A DNA stretch of 39,435 bases from contig CAMCUZ010000020.1 of the NCBI GenBank assembly GCA_945879145.1, forward strand, positions 1 through 39,435, in the 5' to 3' direction. Below the pieces are notes generated by a model. The model ran no database searches. It saw only the letters and a list, made by a program, of their open reading frames with translations, and was not told the origin of the DNA. This stretch comes from an uncultured Mediterranea sp. (lineage in GTDB: Bacteria; Bacteroidota; Bacteroidia; Bacteroidales; Bacteroidaceae). Made by a program: the position numbers and the translations under genes. The stretch's first letter is position 1. Every line of letters starts with the position of its first letter. Positions 24,259 through 34,705 of this stretch are shown piece after piece.

Positions 24259-26349
24259 TTACTTCAGCAAATAAACCACCGAGCTACACGAACCCAGACG
24301 GAGCTTGGTGCTACCCTCCTTCACCTGCTGCGAAGCATCGCCCTGCAAAGCTACGGCCTTGTCAATAGTGTCGGTCAGCGACAATTCAACTGTGCTGCTG
24401 CCAAAGTTATGGATAACCAGCATCTTCTGGCTATCCTTCGTCATGTACCAAGCGGCAATGGATTTACCTGTGGTGGTGTTGCTCTCGTTATACACACTAT
24501 GCTTACTCATCGTACCCTGAGCCAATGCAGGATAGGTGTTGCGCACCTGGGCAAACTGGATATAGACATTGAGCAGCGACTTCTCATCATTCTGCTGCTT
24601 ACTTACAGAGGTTATGCTACTGGCTACATTCTTATCAATCTTATCCGTATATGCCGTTTCCGTATGATCACCCCACAGCATGGGACCTCGTACATATTCA
24701 TCACCTTGCTCTTTGGTGCCATACATGCCCAGCTCTTCGCCGTAGTAGATGTAGGGCTCTCCAGCTGCAGTGAGCAGCACGGCTGCGGCCAGCTTCTCTT
24801 TAGCAGCCAATTTACCCAACTTAGAAGCCGTACGGTCTTCATCGTGGTTGCTCAACTTGGTAGCCTCGATATAGTTGGAGCGATTAGCTGCGTAGAGTTG
24901 CTGATAGCCCAGGATATCCTTGGCAAAGTAGCAACCGGTGCCGTTGTTGATAGCCCACTCCAAGCGATACCAAAAGTCAAACTCGAAAAGGGCGGGTAAT
25001 CCTTTATAATAAGGTGCAACATCCTTAGCTTCTGAAAGCACCTCGCCCACCATGTAAAGCGGTTCGGTATGTCCCTTGCCCTGGTAGTAGCTGTTCAGCT
25101 CATCGTAGTAGGTTTTGAGGAAGGTGGGGTTCTCGTCTCCCGTGGCTTTGTGGTAGATGTGCTTTACGGCATCCAAGCGGAAACCATCTACTCCCCTGTC
25201 AATCCAGCCCTTGGCCGACTTCACCATCTTCTGGAAAGCAGCATTCTGCTTCAAATCTGCGAGCTTGCCATAGTTCAAGTCGGCAAAAGTGCCGGTATAG
25301 AAGTGAGAGTGGTAGTACCACGCCTGCATAAAGCTGAACTTAATGTCGGCAGCCGTACTGTTATTGAGCACAAATGCTTCACCCAACTTAAGGGTACTTC
25401 CCGCTGCAGCACCATACTTCGTACCACCATCCCAAGTCGTATTGCTGGTACGAATCAGGAAACCCCAATCGGTATCAAGGTTTACAGTAAGCTGATATTT
25501 TCCATTCCCCTTATCGTAGAACTTTTTGCAGACATCCTTACCATACCAAATATATTTGGCATCCTTAGTACCGGTATCTGGGTTGTCAGCATCCACTGTT
25601 CCCCCTTCAGTCACGGTGACAGTTGGCTTCGAAGGATTGGACCAATCAAGTACAAAGGTATATACACCCGTCACGCGGTCAGAATTCAAACTATACCATT
25701 CACCACTATTGTAACCACTAGCCCCTTCACTAGCAATCATCTCAATCTTACCGTCAGCAATATCCTTGGCCGGATCTGTTGAGAAGGAGTAATAATTGAT
25801 ATAGGGGCTTTCTGTGTCGTTGGCCAATGCCTCTTTGGCAGCCAGGAACCAAGGATGCTCCGTGCTGGTGTGGTTGAGCACAAAGTCCAGATAGATTTTG
25901 ATACCCTTGTTGTGGGCCTCCGTAATGAGGCGGTCGAAGTCTGCAGCAGTACCAAATTTGGGGTTCACGGCATCATAGTCCTTCACATCATAACCATGAT
26001 ACTTGGGTGATGGATGGATGGGCGATAGCCAAATGGCCTTGATGCCAAGGGACTGAATGTAATCCAGTTTCGAAATCAAGCCATTGATGTCGCCATAGCC
26101 GTCGCCGTTACTGTCAGCAAACGAATAGACCAACAATTGATAGCTGATCGCTGCACGCTTCTCGCCATCCCACTTGTCGGGATTGGCACTCACAGCCACC
26201 CACTCAGGGGTTGGTTCAGGCGTAGGGTCCGGATCCGGTTTCGGGTCGGGCGTCGGTTCATCGGCAATGCCATTACCATCACTACACGCTGCAGCTACAA
26301 GCATCAGCAAACAAAAGAGGAGAAAAGAGAACTGTTTTAAAATCTTCAT
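24259..26349 (-). CDS. susG: Surface lipoprotein alpha-amylase, SusG-like (GH13 with internal CBM58-like insert)
   Basis: 696-aa outer-membrane alpha-amylase that attacks starch at the cell surface. The signal peptide ends in LVAAAC (Cys22), followed by Ser-Asp and acidic residues as in Bacteroidetes surface lipoproteins, then a Pro/Asp/Thr-rich linker. The GH13 barrel has catalytic Asp393 (DGFRLDA), Glu436 (GEVLS) and Asp503 (NHDEDR), each five residues beyond those of B. thetaiotaomicron SusG (388/431/498). Between about 210 and 340 is an insert in the B domain (SLNSDRVTGVYTFVLDWSN) like the starch-binding CBM58 of SusG. No susC, susD or susR genes are nearby. The ATG at 26349 gives the better signal peptide; a frame ATG also exists at 26364. 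Confidence 0.93.
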   Translation of the reverse strand: MKILKQFSFLLFCLLMLVAAACSDGNGIADEPTPDPKPDPDPTPEPTPEWVAVSANPDKWDGEKRAAISYQLLVYSFADSNGDGYGDINGLISKLDYIQSLGIKAIWLSPIHPSPKYHGYDVKDYDAVNPKFGTAADFDRLITEAHNKGIKIYLDFVLNHTSTEHPWFLAAKEALANDTESPYINYYSFSTDPAKDIADGKIEMIASEGASGYNSGEWYSLNSDRVTGVYTFVLDWSNPSKPTVTVTEGGTVDADNPDTGTKDAKYIWYGKDVCKKFYDKGNGKYQLTVNLDTDWGFLIRTSNTTWDGGTKYGAAAGSTLKLGEAFVLNNSTAADIKFSFMQAWYYHSHFYTGTFADLNYGKLADLKQNAAFQKMVKSAKGWIDRGVDGFRLDAVKHIYHKATGDENPTFLKTYYDELNSYYQGKGHTEPLYMVGEVLSEAKDVAPYYKGLPALFEFDFWYRLEWAINNGTGCYFAKDILGYQQLYAANRSNYIEATKLSNHDEDRTASKLGKLAAKEKLAAAVLLTAAGEPYIYYGEELGMYGTKEQGDEYVRGPMLWGDHTETAYTDKIDKNVASSITSVSKQQNDEKSLLNVYIQFAQVRNTYPALAQGTMSKHSVYNESNTTTGKSIAAWYMTKDSQKMLVIHNFGSSTVELSLTDTIDKAVALQGDASQQVKEGSTKLRLGSCSSVVYLLK

Positions 26350-26398
26350 ACGCTTAACAATCATGATACTAAATTAAGTGCGACAATAAATCCAGCCA

Positions 26399-26406
26399 CA
26401 AAGTTA
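26399..26406 (-). promoter_or_regulatory. susG promoter -7 box
   Basis: TAACTTTG on the minus strand, 49 nt upstream of the ATG at 26349. The -33 position is weak, as expected of an activator-dependent promoter. Confidence 0.5.
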
Positions 26407-26460
26407 CGCAATAATCCATTGCGCAGGCTTTGGGAAAGGAATAATTCACACCTTATAGAC

Positions 26461-26472
26461 GCAAACGATTGC
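26461..26472. promoter_or_regulatory. Candidate LacI-type operator upstream of susG
   Basis: GCAAACGATTGC is a 12-bp near-palindrome (5 of 6 pairs) with a central CG, typical of LacI/GalR-family operators. It lies 54 nt upstream of the susG -7 box. Its first ten bases recur at 4671, 57 nt upstream of the -7 box of the SusA-like gene. Confidence 0.55.
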
Positions 26473-26541
26473 AGCTAACAAAGTTCCGGTTCATTGTACC
26501 ATAACAGAACAGAGAACAGCTTTGGGGAGAAGATAAATAAA

Positions 26542-26579
26542 AGCAAGTCACCCTAAACAACCGTTCAAGGTGACTTGCT
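26542..26579 (-). terminator. mutAB terminator
   Basis: AGCAAGTCACC and GGTGACTTGCT form an 11-bp stem with a 16-nt loop, followed on the minus strand by TTTTATTTATC. It lies 50 nt after the mutB stop. Confidence 0.8.
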
Positions 26580-26628
26580 ATATATCCTACGCTACGGTCA
26601 TACAGACCATGGAGATAGCACAGCGTGA

Positions 26629-28776
<2,148 letters not shown>

Positions 28777-28787
28777 GGTTTCTGCGA

Positions 28788-30686
28788 TTATAATAAAATC
28801 TTATTGTATGCTTTCAAGGTCTCCAGAACGTTAACGCGGACATGGATGAAGTGTTCAATACCTGCGGCTTGCAGTTCAGGCATGCAAGCAGGAGCACCGG
28901 CCACCACAAACATGGCACGGCCAGCCAGGGACTGGAAAGCAGGGATAGCATATTCGGCATACTCATCGTCGCTCGAGCAGAGCACCACGATGTCTGCCTT
29001 GGCAGCCAGAGCGGCTTCGATACCCTCTTCCACCGTGGCAAATCCCAAGTTGTCCACTACCTCATAGCCTGCACAGGCCAGGAAATTGCACGAGAACTGG
29101 GCACGAGCCTGCCGCATAGCCAGATTACCAATGGTCAGCATGAAGGCCTTGGGCCGCTTACCACTCTGCTCCGTCTCTAGACGCAGCGCCTCAAACTCGC
29201 TGGCAGCACGACTGGAGTCGAGCACCTTGGTGTCTTTCTCGCAGGAATGCTCCTTGCCACCGCAACAGCAGGTTGCCTCAACAGGCTGTTTGCCATCAGC
29301 CTTCTCCGTAAAGTTGGGGAACTGGTTGGTGCCCAACAGAATCTCCTTACGCTTAGCTACAGCAGCATGGCGAGCGGCATTACTCTCGTTCACCGCATCT
29401 TGTACCTTGCCTGCCTTGACGGCGGCATACATGCCACCTTCGTCTTCAACTGCCAAGAAGAGTTTCCAAGCCTGGTCAGCAATGCTTACGGTAAGGTTTT
29501 CAATGTAATAAGAGCCTGCTGCAGGATCGACCACTTTGTCAAAATGCGACTCCTCCTTGAGGAGCAACTGCTGATTGCGTGCCAAGCGCTCACTGAAGTC
29601 GTCTGGGGTCTGGTAGGCCTTGTCAAAGGGTACTACCGTCATTGAATCCACTCCGGCCAGCGCTGCACTCATCGCCTCGGTCTGCGTACGGAGCAGATTG
29701 ACGTAGGCATCAAACAGGGTCAGGTTGAACGTAGAGGTCTCAGCATGAATCTGCATCTTGGCTGCACAGCGACATTCACCCTCAGGCCCCTTGTTAGGAC
29801 AGTCGCGCAGGCACTTGGGCTGATAGGTAGCCACGATATTGGCCCACAGCATACGGGCTGCACGGAATTTGGCCATTTCGAGGAAGTAATTGCTGCTGAT
29901 ACCGAAGTTGAACTTTATCTTCTTGGCTACAAGAGCGGCAGGTAGGCCTGCATCGGTGAGCTGCTGCAGGTATTCATTACCCCAGGCCAAAGCATAACCC
30001 AACTCTTGGTAGATATATGCGCCAGCATTGTTGAGTGCCAGGGCATTGACGTTGATTACACGATACTTGGGCAGTTCAGCTGTAGCCTCAATCAGGGCCT
30101 TGGCCGTAGCCACCAGATCCCCCTTCTCTTTGCCGCGAGTGAGCATCTTGCCTATGTAGTCGAAGCCGATGGAGCCACGGAGCTTAGTCAGGTCGTAGTC
30201 GTGACGCTTAAAGTAGGCAGCCAGCAGTTGGGCCAGCTCCACCACGTGTCCCTGACAGGTAGAGAAATTGAGTTCTACACACTCGGCACAGATGCCATCG
30301 AGCAGCGTTTCGAGATAGGCTTCGCACAGCTCTTTGGCCTTGATGTGGAAGGAGAGGGAATCTACCCCCTTGTTGAGGATATCCTTTGCCTTGGCGTTGG
30401 CCTCAGCAGGAGACTCTACACGAATTTCCTGACGCACGAGCCATTCGTTGCCATCCTTCTTCGTTCCACGGAGATAAGGGAATACGCCAGGAAGCGCCTC
30501 TGTGGTCTTAAGCCCTTTAAGGTCCTCCATGCGATAGAAGGGTTTCACTTTAAAACCTTCGTTTGTTTTCCAAACGAGTTTCTTCTCATAATCAGCGCCT
30601 TTAAGGTCGGCCGTCACTTTCTCCATCCACTGTTCAGTAGAGACGGGTTGAAAGTCGGAGAAGAGTTTTTCTTTTTTGTCTGCCAT
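28788..30686 (-). CDS. mutA: Methylmalonyl-CoA mutase small subunit
   Basis: 632-aa non-catalytic partner of MutB in the heterodimeric mutase. It keeps the barrel and a B12-like C-terminal fold ([36 protein letters not shown]) but lacks the DxHxxG motif, as expected of MutA. Two cysteine clusters stand out: Cys292, 296, 305 and 307 in an insert of the barrel, and Cys473-475 with Cys482 in the linker before the C-terminal domain. Promoter at 30757-30764. No cobalamin riboswitch fits in the leader of about 65 nt. Confidence 0.96.
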   Translation of the reverse strand: MADKKEKLFSDFQPVSTEQWMEKVTADLKGADYEKKLVWKTNEGFKVKPFYRMEDLKGLKTTEALPGVFPYLRGTKKDGNEWLVRQEIRVESPAEANAKAKDILNKGVDSLSFHIKAKELCEAYLETLLDGICAECVELNFSTCQGHVVELAQLLAAYFKRHDYDLTKLRGSIGFDYIGKMLTRGKEKGDLVATAKALIEATAELPKYRVINVNALALNNAGAYIYQELGYALAWGNEYLQQLTDAGLPAALVAKKIKFNFGISSNYFLEMAKFRAARMLWANIVATYQPKCLRDCPNKGPEGECRCAAKMQIHAETSTFNLTLFDAYVNLLRTQTEAMSAALAGVDSMTVVPFDKAYQTPDDFSERLARNQQLLLKEESHFDKVVDPAAGSYYIENLTVSIADQAWKLFLAVEDEGGMYAAVKAGKVQDAVNESNAARHAAVAKRKEILLGTNQFPNFTEKADGKQPVEATCCCGGKEHSCEKDTKVLDSSRAASEFEALRLETEQSGKRPKAFMLTIGNLAMRQARAQFSCNFLACAGYEVVDNLGFATVEEGIEAALAAKADIVVLCSSDDEYAEYAIPAFQSLAGRAMFVVAGAPACMPELQAAGIEHFIHVRVNVLETLKAYNKILL

Positions 30687-30756
30687 AGTTTATCTAAAAT
30701 TAAAAAAGTGTAGTTGGATAAATACGCTTTCTGTCCCCATTCTGCTTAAGGACATG

Positions 30757-30764
30757 CAAATATA
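30757..30764 (-). promoter_or_regulatory. mutAB promoter -7 box
   Basis: TATATTTG on the minus strand, 70 nt upstream of mutA. It is divergent from the transporter promoter at 30815-30845. Confidence 0.5.
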
Positions 30765-30814
30765 TAAATAATGTATGAGATAGCACACAATTTAGATATT
30801 TTTATACCTACATC

Positions 30815-30845
30815 TTGCTCAGCTGCGACAGAATCTGTACCTTTG
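30815..30845 (+). promoter_or_regulatory. Transporter-thyA promoter
   Basis: TTG (30815-30817) and TACCTTTG (30838-30845) with a 20-nt spacer, 41 nt before the ATG at 30887. It rules out the earlier in-frame ATG at 30815 as the start. Confidence 0.7.
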
Positions 30846-30886
30846 CAGGCATTTTCAAGAATAACTTCACTTTTAACTTTATTTTT

Positions 30887-32548
30887 ATGGACTGGTTACA
30901 AACACTTCTTTGGGATCCTTCGTCTGTGGCCCATATTGTAGCGCTCTACGCCTTCGTGATTTCCGCAGGCGTGCTGCTGGGCAAAATCAAGATCTTCGGT
31001 GTGTCGTTGGGAGTGACCTTTGTGCTCTTCATGGGCATCTTGATGGGTCATTTCGGCTTTACGGGCGATACACACATTCTGCACTTTATCCGAGAGTTCG
31101 GACTGATACTTTTCGTATTCTGCATCGGTCTGCAAGTGGGCCCGTCGTTCTTCACCTCGTTCAAGAAGGGAGGCATGACACTCAACGCCCTGGCTTTGGG
31201 CATCGTTGTGCTCAACATTGCTACGGCACTCATCATCTACTTTGCCGACGGCACGATTCCCCTGCCGATGATTGTGGGCATTCTGTATGGTGCCGTGACA
31301 AACACCCCAGGTCTGGGTGCTGCCAATGAAGCGCTGAACCAGCTCAATTATACCGGTGATCCGATTGCTTTAGGCTATGCCTGTGCCTATCCGCTGGGTG
31401 TTGTGGGCATTATCGGCTCCATCATCGCCGTACGCTACATCTGCCGCGTAAACTTCAAGAAAGAAGAAGAAGAGCTGCATGCCAAGGAGAGCGGTAACAA
31501 ACACAAGCCACACATCTTGCATCTGGAGGTTCGCAACGAGTCCATCTCAGGCAAGACACTCATCAAGGTCAAGGAGTTCCTGGGCCGTCCGTTTGTCTGT
31601 TCGCGCATCCGCCACGAAGGGCATGTCAGCATTCCGAATCATGAAACAACGTTCAACATCGGCGACCAGCTCTTCATCGTCTGCAGCGAAGAGGATGCAC
31701 CAGCCGTAACGGCGTTTATCGGACGCGAGATTCAAGTGGATTGGGAGAAACAAGATATGCCGATGGTGTCTAGACGCATCTTGATTACGAAATCTGAAAT
31801 CAACGGTAAGAAGCTGGGCGATATGCACTTCCGTAGCATGTATGGTGTCAACATCACCCGCGTCAACCGTTCGGGTATGGACCTGTTTGCCGATCCGAAC
31901 CTGACCCTGCAAGTGGGCGACCGCGTGATGGTAGTCGGACAACAGGATGCCGTAGATCGTGTATCCAACGTGCTGGGCAACCAACTGAAACGACTCGACA
32001 CACCGAACATTATCACCATCTTCGTAGGTATCTTCCTGGGTATCTTGTTTGGCAGTCTGCCGTTTGCCATCCCTGGCATGCCCACACCAGTCAAGCTGGG
32101 TCTGGCAGGTGGTCCGCTGGTAGTAGCCATCTTGATCGGCCGCTTTGGCTACAAGATGCACCTGGTGACCTACACCACGATGAGTGCCAACCTCATGCTG
32201 CGCGAAATCGGTATTGTACTTTTCCTGGCCAGTGTGGGTATTGAAGCAGGTGAGCACTTTGTGCAGACGGTGGTAGAGGGTAGCGGCTTGCTCTACGTGG
32301 GCTACGGTTTCCTGATTACAGTCATTCCCCTGCTCATCATTGGCTTGATTGCCCGCTGGTACTGCAAGATCAACTACTTCACCCTGATGGGTCTGATTGC
32401 TGGTAGCAACACCGACCCACCCGCCTTGGCTTACAGCAACCAAACAGCAGGCAACGATGCCCCCGCAGTAGGCTACTCTACGGTCTATCCGCTCACCATG
32501 TTCCTGCGTATTTTGGCTGGACAGATGATTCTGTTGACGATGTATTAA
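30887..32548 (+). CDS. AspT/YidE/YbjL-type transporter with two RCK_C domains
   Basis: 553-aa inner-membrane protein of the aspartate-alanine exchanger (AAE) superfamily. Two membrane modules are visible, about 1-180 ([34 protein letters not shown]) and about 385-553 ([30 protein letters not shown]). Between them lie two RCK_C/TrkA-C domains ([20 protein letters not shown] and [20 protein letters not shown]). The substrate is unknown. thyA follows by 26 nt, so the two may be cotranscribed. Confidence 0.88.
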   Translation: MDWLQTLLWDPSSVAHIVALYAFVISAGVLLGKIKIFGVSLGVTFVLFMGILMGHFGFTGDTHILHFIREFGLILFVFCIGLQVGPSFFTSFKKGGMTLNALALGIVVLNIATALIIYFADGTIPLPMIVGILYGAVTNTPGLGAANEALNQLNYTGDPIALGYACAYPLGVVGIIGSIIAVRYICRVNFKKEEEELHAKESGNKHKPHILHLEVRNESISGKTLIKVKEFLGRPFVCSRIRHEGHVSIPNHETTFNIGDQLFIVCSEEDAPAVTAFIGREIQVDWEKQDMPMVSRRILITKSEINGKKLGDMHFRSMYGVNITRVNRSGMDLFADPNLTLQVGDRVMVVGQQDAVDRVSNVLGNQLKRLDTPNIITIFVGIFLGILFGSLPFAIPGMPTPVKLGLAGGPLVVAILIGRFGYKMHLVTYTTMSANLMLREIGIVLFLASVGIEAGEHFVQTVVEGSGLLYVGYGFLITVIPLLIIGLIARWYCKINYFTLMGLIAGSNTDPPALAYSNQTAGNDAPAVGYSTVYPLTMFLRILAGQMILLTMY

Positions 32549-32574
32549 TATAATAAGGAGATAAAGGGAGATAA

Positions 32575-33369
32575 ATGAAACAATATCTCGACCTACTGAA
32601 CCGCGTCCTCACCGAAGGTTGTGAGAAGAGCGACCGTACTGGAACAGGTACCATCAGTGTGTTTGGACACCAGATGCGCTTCAATCTGGAGGAGGGATTC
32701 CCCTGCCTCACCACGAAGAAGCTGCATCTGAAATCCATCATCTATGAACTGCTTTGGTTCCTTCAGGGCGACACTAACGTGAAGTACCTCCAGGAACATG
32801 GTGTGAGAATCTGGAATGAATGGGCAGATGCTAACGGCGACCTGGGACACATCTACGGCTACCAATGGCGCTCCTGGCCTACATACGACGGAGGTTTTAT
32901 AGACCAAATCAGTGAGGCAGTAGAGACCATCAAGCATAACCCCGACTCGCGACGCATCATTGTGAGTGCATGGAATGTAGCCGACCTCGATCACATGAAT
33001 CTGCCTCCATGTCACGCCTTCTTCCAGTTCTATGTAGCCAACGGACGGTTGAGCCTACAGCTCTATCAGCGGAGTGCCGACATTTTCCTCGGTGTACCGT
33101 TCAACATCGCATCGTATGCTCTTCTGCTTCAGATGATGGCACAGGTTACAGGACTGAAGGCCGGAGACTTTATCCACACCTTAGGTGATGCACACATCTA
33201 CCTGAACCACTTGGAACAGGTGAAACTGCAACTGACCCGCGAACCGAGAGAGTTGCCACAGATGAAGCTTAACCCCGAGGTGAAAAACATCTTCGACTTC
33301 AAGTACGAAGACTTTGAGTTGGTAAACTACAACCCCCACCCTCACATCGCAGGCAAAGTATCTGTGTAG
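32575..33369 (+). CDS. thyA: Thymidylate synthase
   Basis: 264-aa enzyme that methylates dUMP to dTMP with methylene-tetrahydrofolate; length equals E. coli ThyA. Catalytic Cys146 is in [43 protein letters not shown] and [20 protein letters not shown] are family hallmarks. The start is preceded by purine-rich AAGGAGATAAAGGGAG, an SD-like stretch rare in this window. The product dihydrofolate is recycled by the folA product downstream. Confidence 0.98.
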   Translation: MKQYLDLLNRVLTEGCEKSDRTGTGTISVFGHQMRFNLEEGFPCLTTKKLHLKSIIYELLWFLQGDTNVKYLQEHGVRIWNEWADANGDLGHIYGYQWRSWPTYDGGFIDQISEAVETIKHNPDSRRIIVSAWNVADLDHMNLPPCHAFFQFYVANGRLSLQLYQRSADIFLGVPFNIASYALLLQMMAQVTGLKAGDFIHTLGDAHIYLNHLEQVKLQLTREPRELPQMKLNPEVKNIFDFKYEDFELVNYNPHPHIAGKVSV

Positions 33370-33414
33370 GAGCTATGAGCTACAAGCTATGAGCTACGAG
33401 CTACAAGCTACGAG
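33370..33414 (+). repeat. Heptamer tandem repeat 1 (GAGCTAC/AAGCTAT type)
   Basis: Six 7-bp units (GAGCTAT, GAGCTAC, AAGCTAT, GAGCTAC, GAGCTAC, AAGCTAC) and a partial GAG begin directly after the thyA stop. The embedded AGCT makes neighbouring units partly self-complementary. Confidence 0.9.
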
Positions 33415-33428
33415 TAAAAGATAAGAGC

Positions 33429-33496
33429 CACAGATTGCACGGATTATTCATTAACAATTTGAATTGAATATAGACTCTGTGCAATCTGTGTTTTTT
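33429..33496 (+). terminator. Long-loop inverted repeat with T6, thyA terminator / REP-like element
   Basis: CACAGATTGCAC (33429-33440) and GTGCAATCTGTG (33479-33490) are perfect 12-bp complements followed by TTTTTT. The 38-nt AT-rich loop holds a smaller ATTCA/TGAAT pairing. The arms resemble dispersed CACAGATTxCAC elements that I recall from many genomes, so it may be a mobile REP-like palindrome. Confidence 0.7.
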
Positions 33497-33505
33497 ATCA
33501 CGAAA

Positions 33506-33540
33506 CACTAATCACTAATCACTAAACACTAATCACTAAA
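33506..33540 (+). repeat. Heptamer tandem repeat 2 (CACTAAT/CACTAAA), folA 5' region
   Basis: Five perfect-period 7-bp units (CACTAAT, CACTAAT, CACTAAA, CACTAAT, CACTAAA) end 3 nt before the folA ATG. Changes in copy number would alter the spacing right before the start codon. Confidence 0.9.
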
Positions 33541-33543
33541 AAT

Positions 33544-34032
33544 ATGCTCAGTATCATTGCTGCCATTGACCGCCACCGCGGCATCGGGTACCAGAACAAG
33601 TTACTCTTCTGGCTACCCAACGACCTGAAACGCTTCAAGGCCCTCACCACCGGACATACCATCTTGATGGGACGACGCACCTTTGAGTCACTACCTAAAG
33701 GGGCCCTGCCCAACCGACGCAACTTGGTACTGAGCAGTAACCCTGCTCTAGAATTTCCTGGAGCGGAACGCTATTCCTCGCTCAACGAAGCGCTGACCCA
33801 CTGTGCTCCCGAAGAGCAGGTCTATATCATCGGTGGAGCCAGCCTTTACCAACAAGCCATACCCCTAGCCGATGAGCTCTGTCTGACCGAGATTGAAGCC
33901 GAAGCAACTCAGGTGGATACTTACTTCCCCGAGATTGACCCCAACGTATGGGTAGAAAAAGAGAGGGTGCCTCAACCGAAAGATGAGAAGCACCCCTACG
34001 AATATGCGTTTGTAACCTACCAACGCCGCTAA
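33544..34032 (+). CDS. folA: Dihydrofolate reductase
   Basis: 162-aa NADPH-dependent enzyme that regenerates tetrahydrofolate, the partner reaction of ThyA. MLSIIAAIDRHRGIGYQNKL is the N-terminus; LPNDLKRFKALTTGHTILMG and MGRRTFESLP form the cofactor site, and VYIIGGASLYQQAIPLADEL is the conserved Gly-Gly turn. FPEIDPNVW is the family C-terminal pattern. The start lies 3 nt after a heptamer repeat; no promoter box is visible in the spacer, so expression may depend on thyA read-through. Confidence 0.97.
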   Translation: MLSIIAAIDRHRGIGYQNKLLFWLPNDLKRFKALTTGHTILMGRRTFESLPKGALPNRRNLVLSSNPALEFPGAERYSSLNEALTHCAPEEQVYIIGGASLYQQAIPLADELCLTEIEAEATQVDTYFPEIDPNVWVEKERVPQPKDEKHPYEYAFVTYQRR

Positions 34033-34069
34033 ACTACACGCCGTATTTCGCTCTGCCAATCAACAGAAG

Positions 34070-34543
34070 TTACTCCTCTTCGTCATTGGTCAAGATGGGC
34101 ATCTGACGCTTAATGGCCTCGTGGAAGGAGATAAGCGTCTCTGTGCGCGACAGGCCCAGCGGCTGCAACTTATCGTGAATAATGCTGAGCAGGTGATGGT
34201 TGTTGCGTGCATACAGCTTGATGAACATGTCATACTTGCCCGTAGTGAAATGACACTCCACTATCTCGGGAATCAGTTCCAACGCACGGGTCACCTCATC
34301 AAACGTAGAGGGGTCTTTCAGATAAATACCCACGTACGCACAGGTTTCATACCCTATCTTCTCAGGGTCAATCACATACTCCGATCCCTTAAGAATGCCT
34401 AATCCAGTAAGCTTCTGGATACGCTGATGGATAGCCGCTCCCGACACGTTACAGGCTCTGGCCACCTCCAGAAAAGGAATACGGGCATTACCCGCAATCA
34501 TTTTTAATATCTGTTCGTCTAATGAATCCAACTGATGTCCCAT
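34070..34543 (-). CDS. Lrp/AsnC family transcriptional regulator
   Basis: 157-aa feast/famine regulator. The N-terminal winged helix-turn-helix (LDSLDEQILKMIAGNARIP, VSGAAIHQRIQKLTGLGIL) is followed by the RAM/AsnC ligand-binding domain (YVGIYLKDPSTFDEVTRALE, IVECHFTTGKYDMFIKLYAR). Such proteins sense amino acids as octamers. The ligand and targets cannot be read here. It is divergent from the M64 peptidase gene and convergent with folA; a TAACTTTG box lies at 34583-34576. Confidence 0.94.
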   Translation of the reverse strand: MGHQLDSLDEQILKMIAGNARIPFLEVARACNVSGAAIHQRIQKLTGLGILKGSEYVIDPEKIGYETCAYVGIYLKDPSTFDEVTRALELIPEIVECHFTTGKYDMFIKLYARNNHHLLSIIHDKLQPLGLSRTETLISFHEAIKRQMPILTNDEEE

Positions 34544-34575
34544 TACTGTTACTGTTTAAAAGTTTAGTGCAGTTG

Positions 34576-34583
34576 CAAAGTTA
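34576..34583 (-). promoter_or_regulatory. lrp-like gene promoter -7 box
   Basis: TAACTTTG on the minus strand, 32 nt before the regulator start codon. It is divergent from the M64 promoter at 34634. Confidence 0.5.
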
Positions 34584-34633
34584 CGCAAAAATCCTCAATC
34601 CAGCACCATTTTCCAACTTTTCTTGAAAAAAAA

Positions 34634-34663
34634 TTGCAGTTTCAGCTTTTTGTCGTATCTTCG
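34634..34663 (+). promoter_or_regulatory. M64 peptidase gene promoter
   Basis: TTG (34634-34636) and TATCTTCG (34656-34663) with a 19-nt spacer, 42 nt before the ATG at 34706. It supports that start over the in-frame ATG at 34634. Confidence 0.6.
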
Positions 34664-34705
34664 CACCATATTAATAAATATGCAAATCCTATCCAAACTA
34701 CATTT

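Noticed and set aside
30687-30886. Cobalamin riboswitch before mutA
   Set aside because: The leader between the -7 box and the start is about 65 nt, too short for a B12 aptamer (about 200 nt), and no B12-box-like sequence was seen.
31547-32443. 298-codon minus-strand open frame
   Set aside because: Antisense to the AspT/YidE-type transporter; no family motif, His/Gln/Asp-rich shadow composition.
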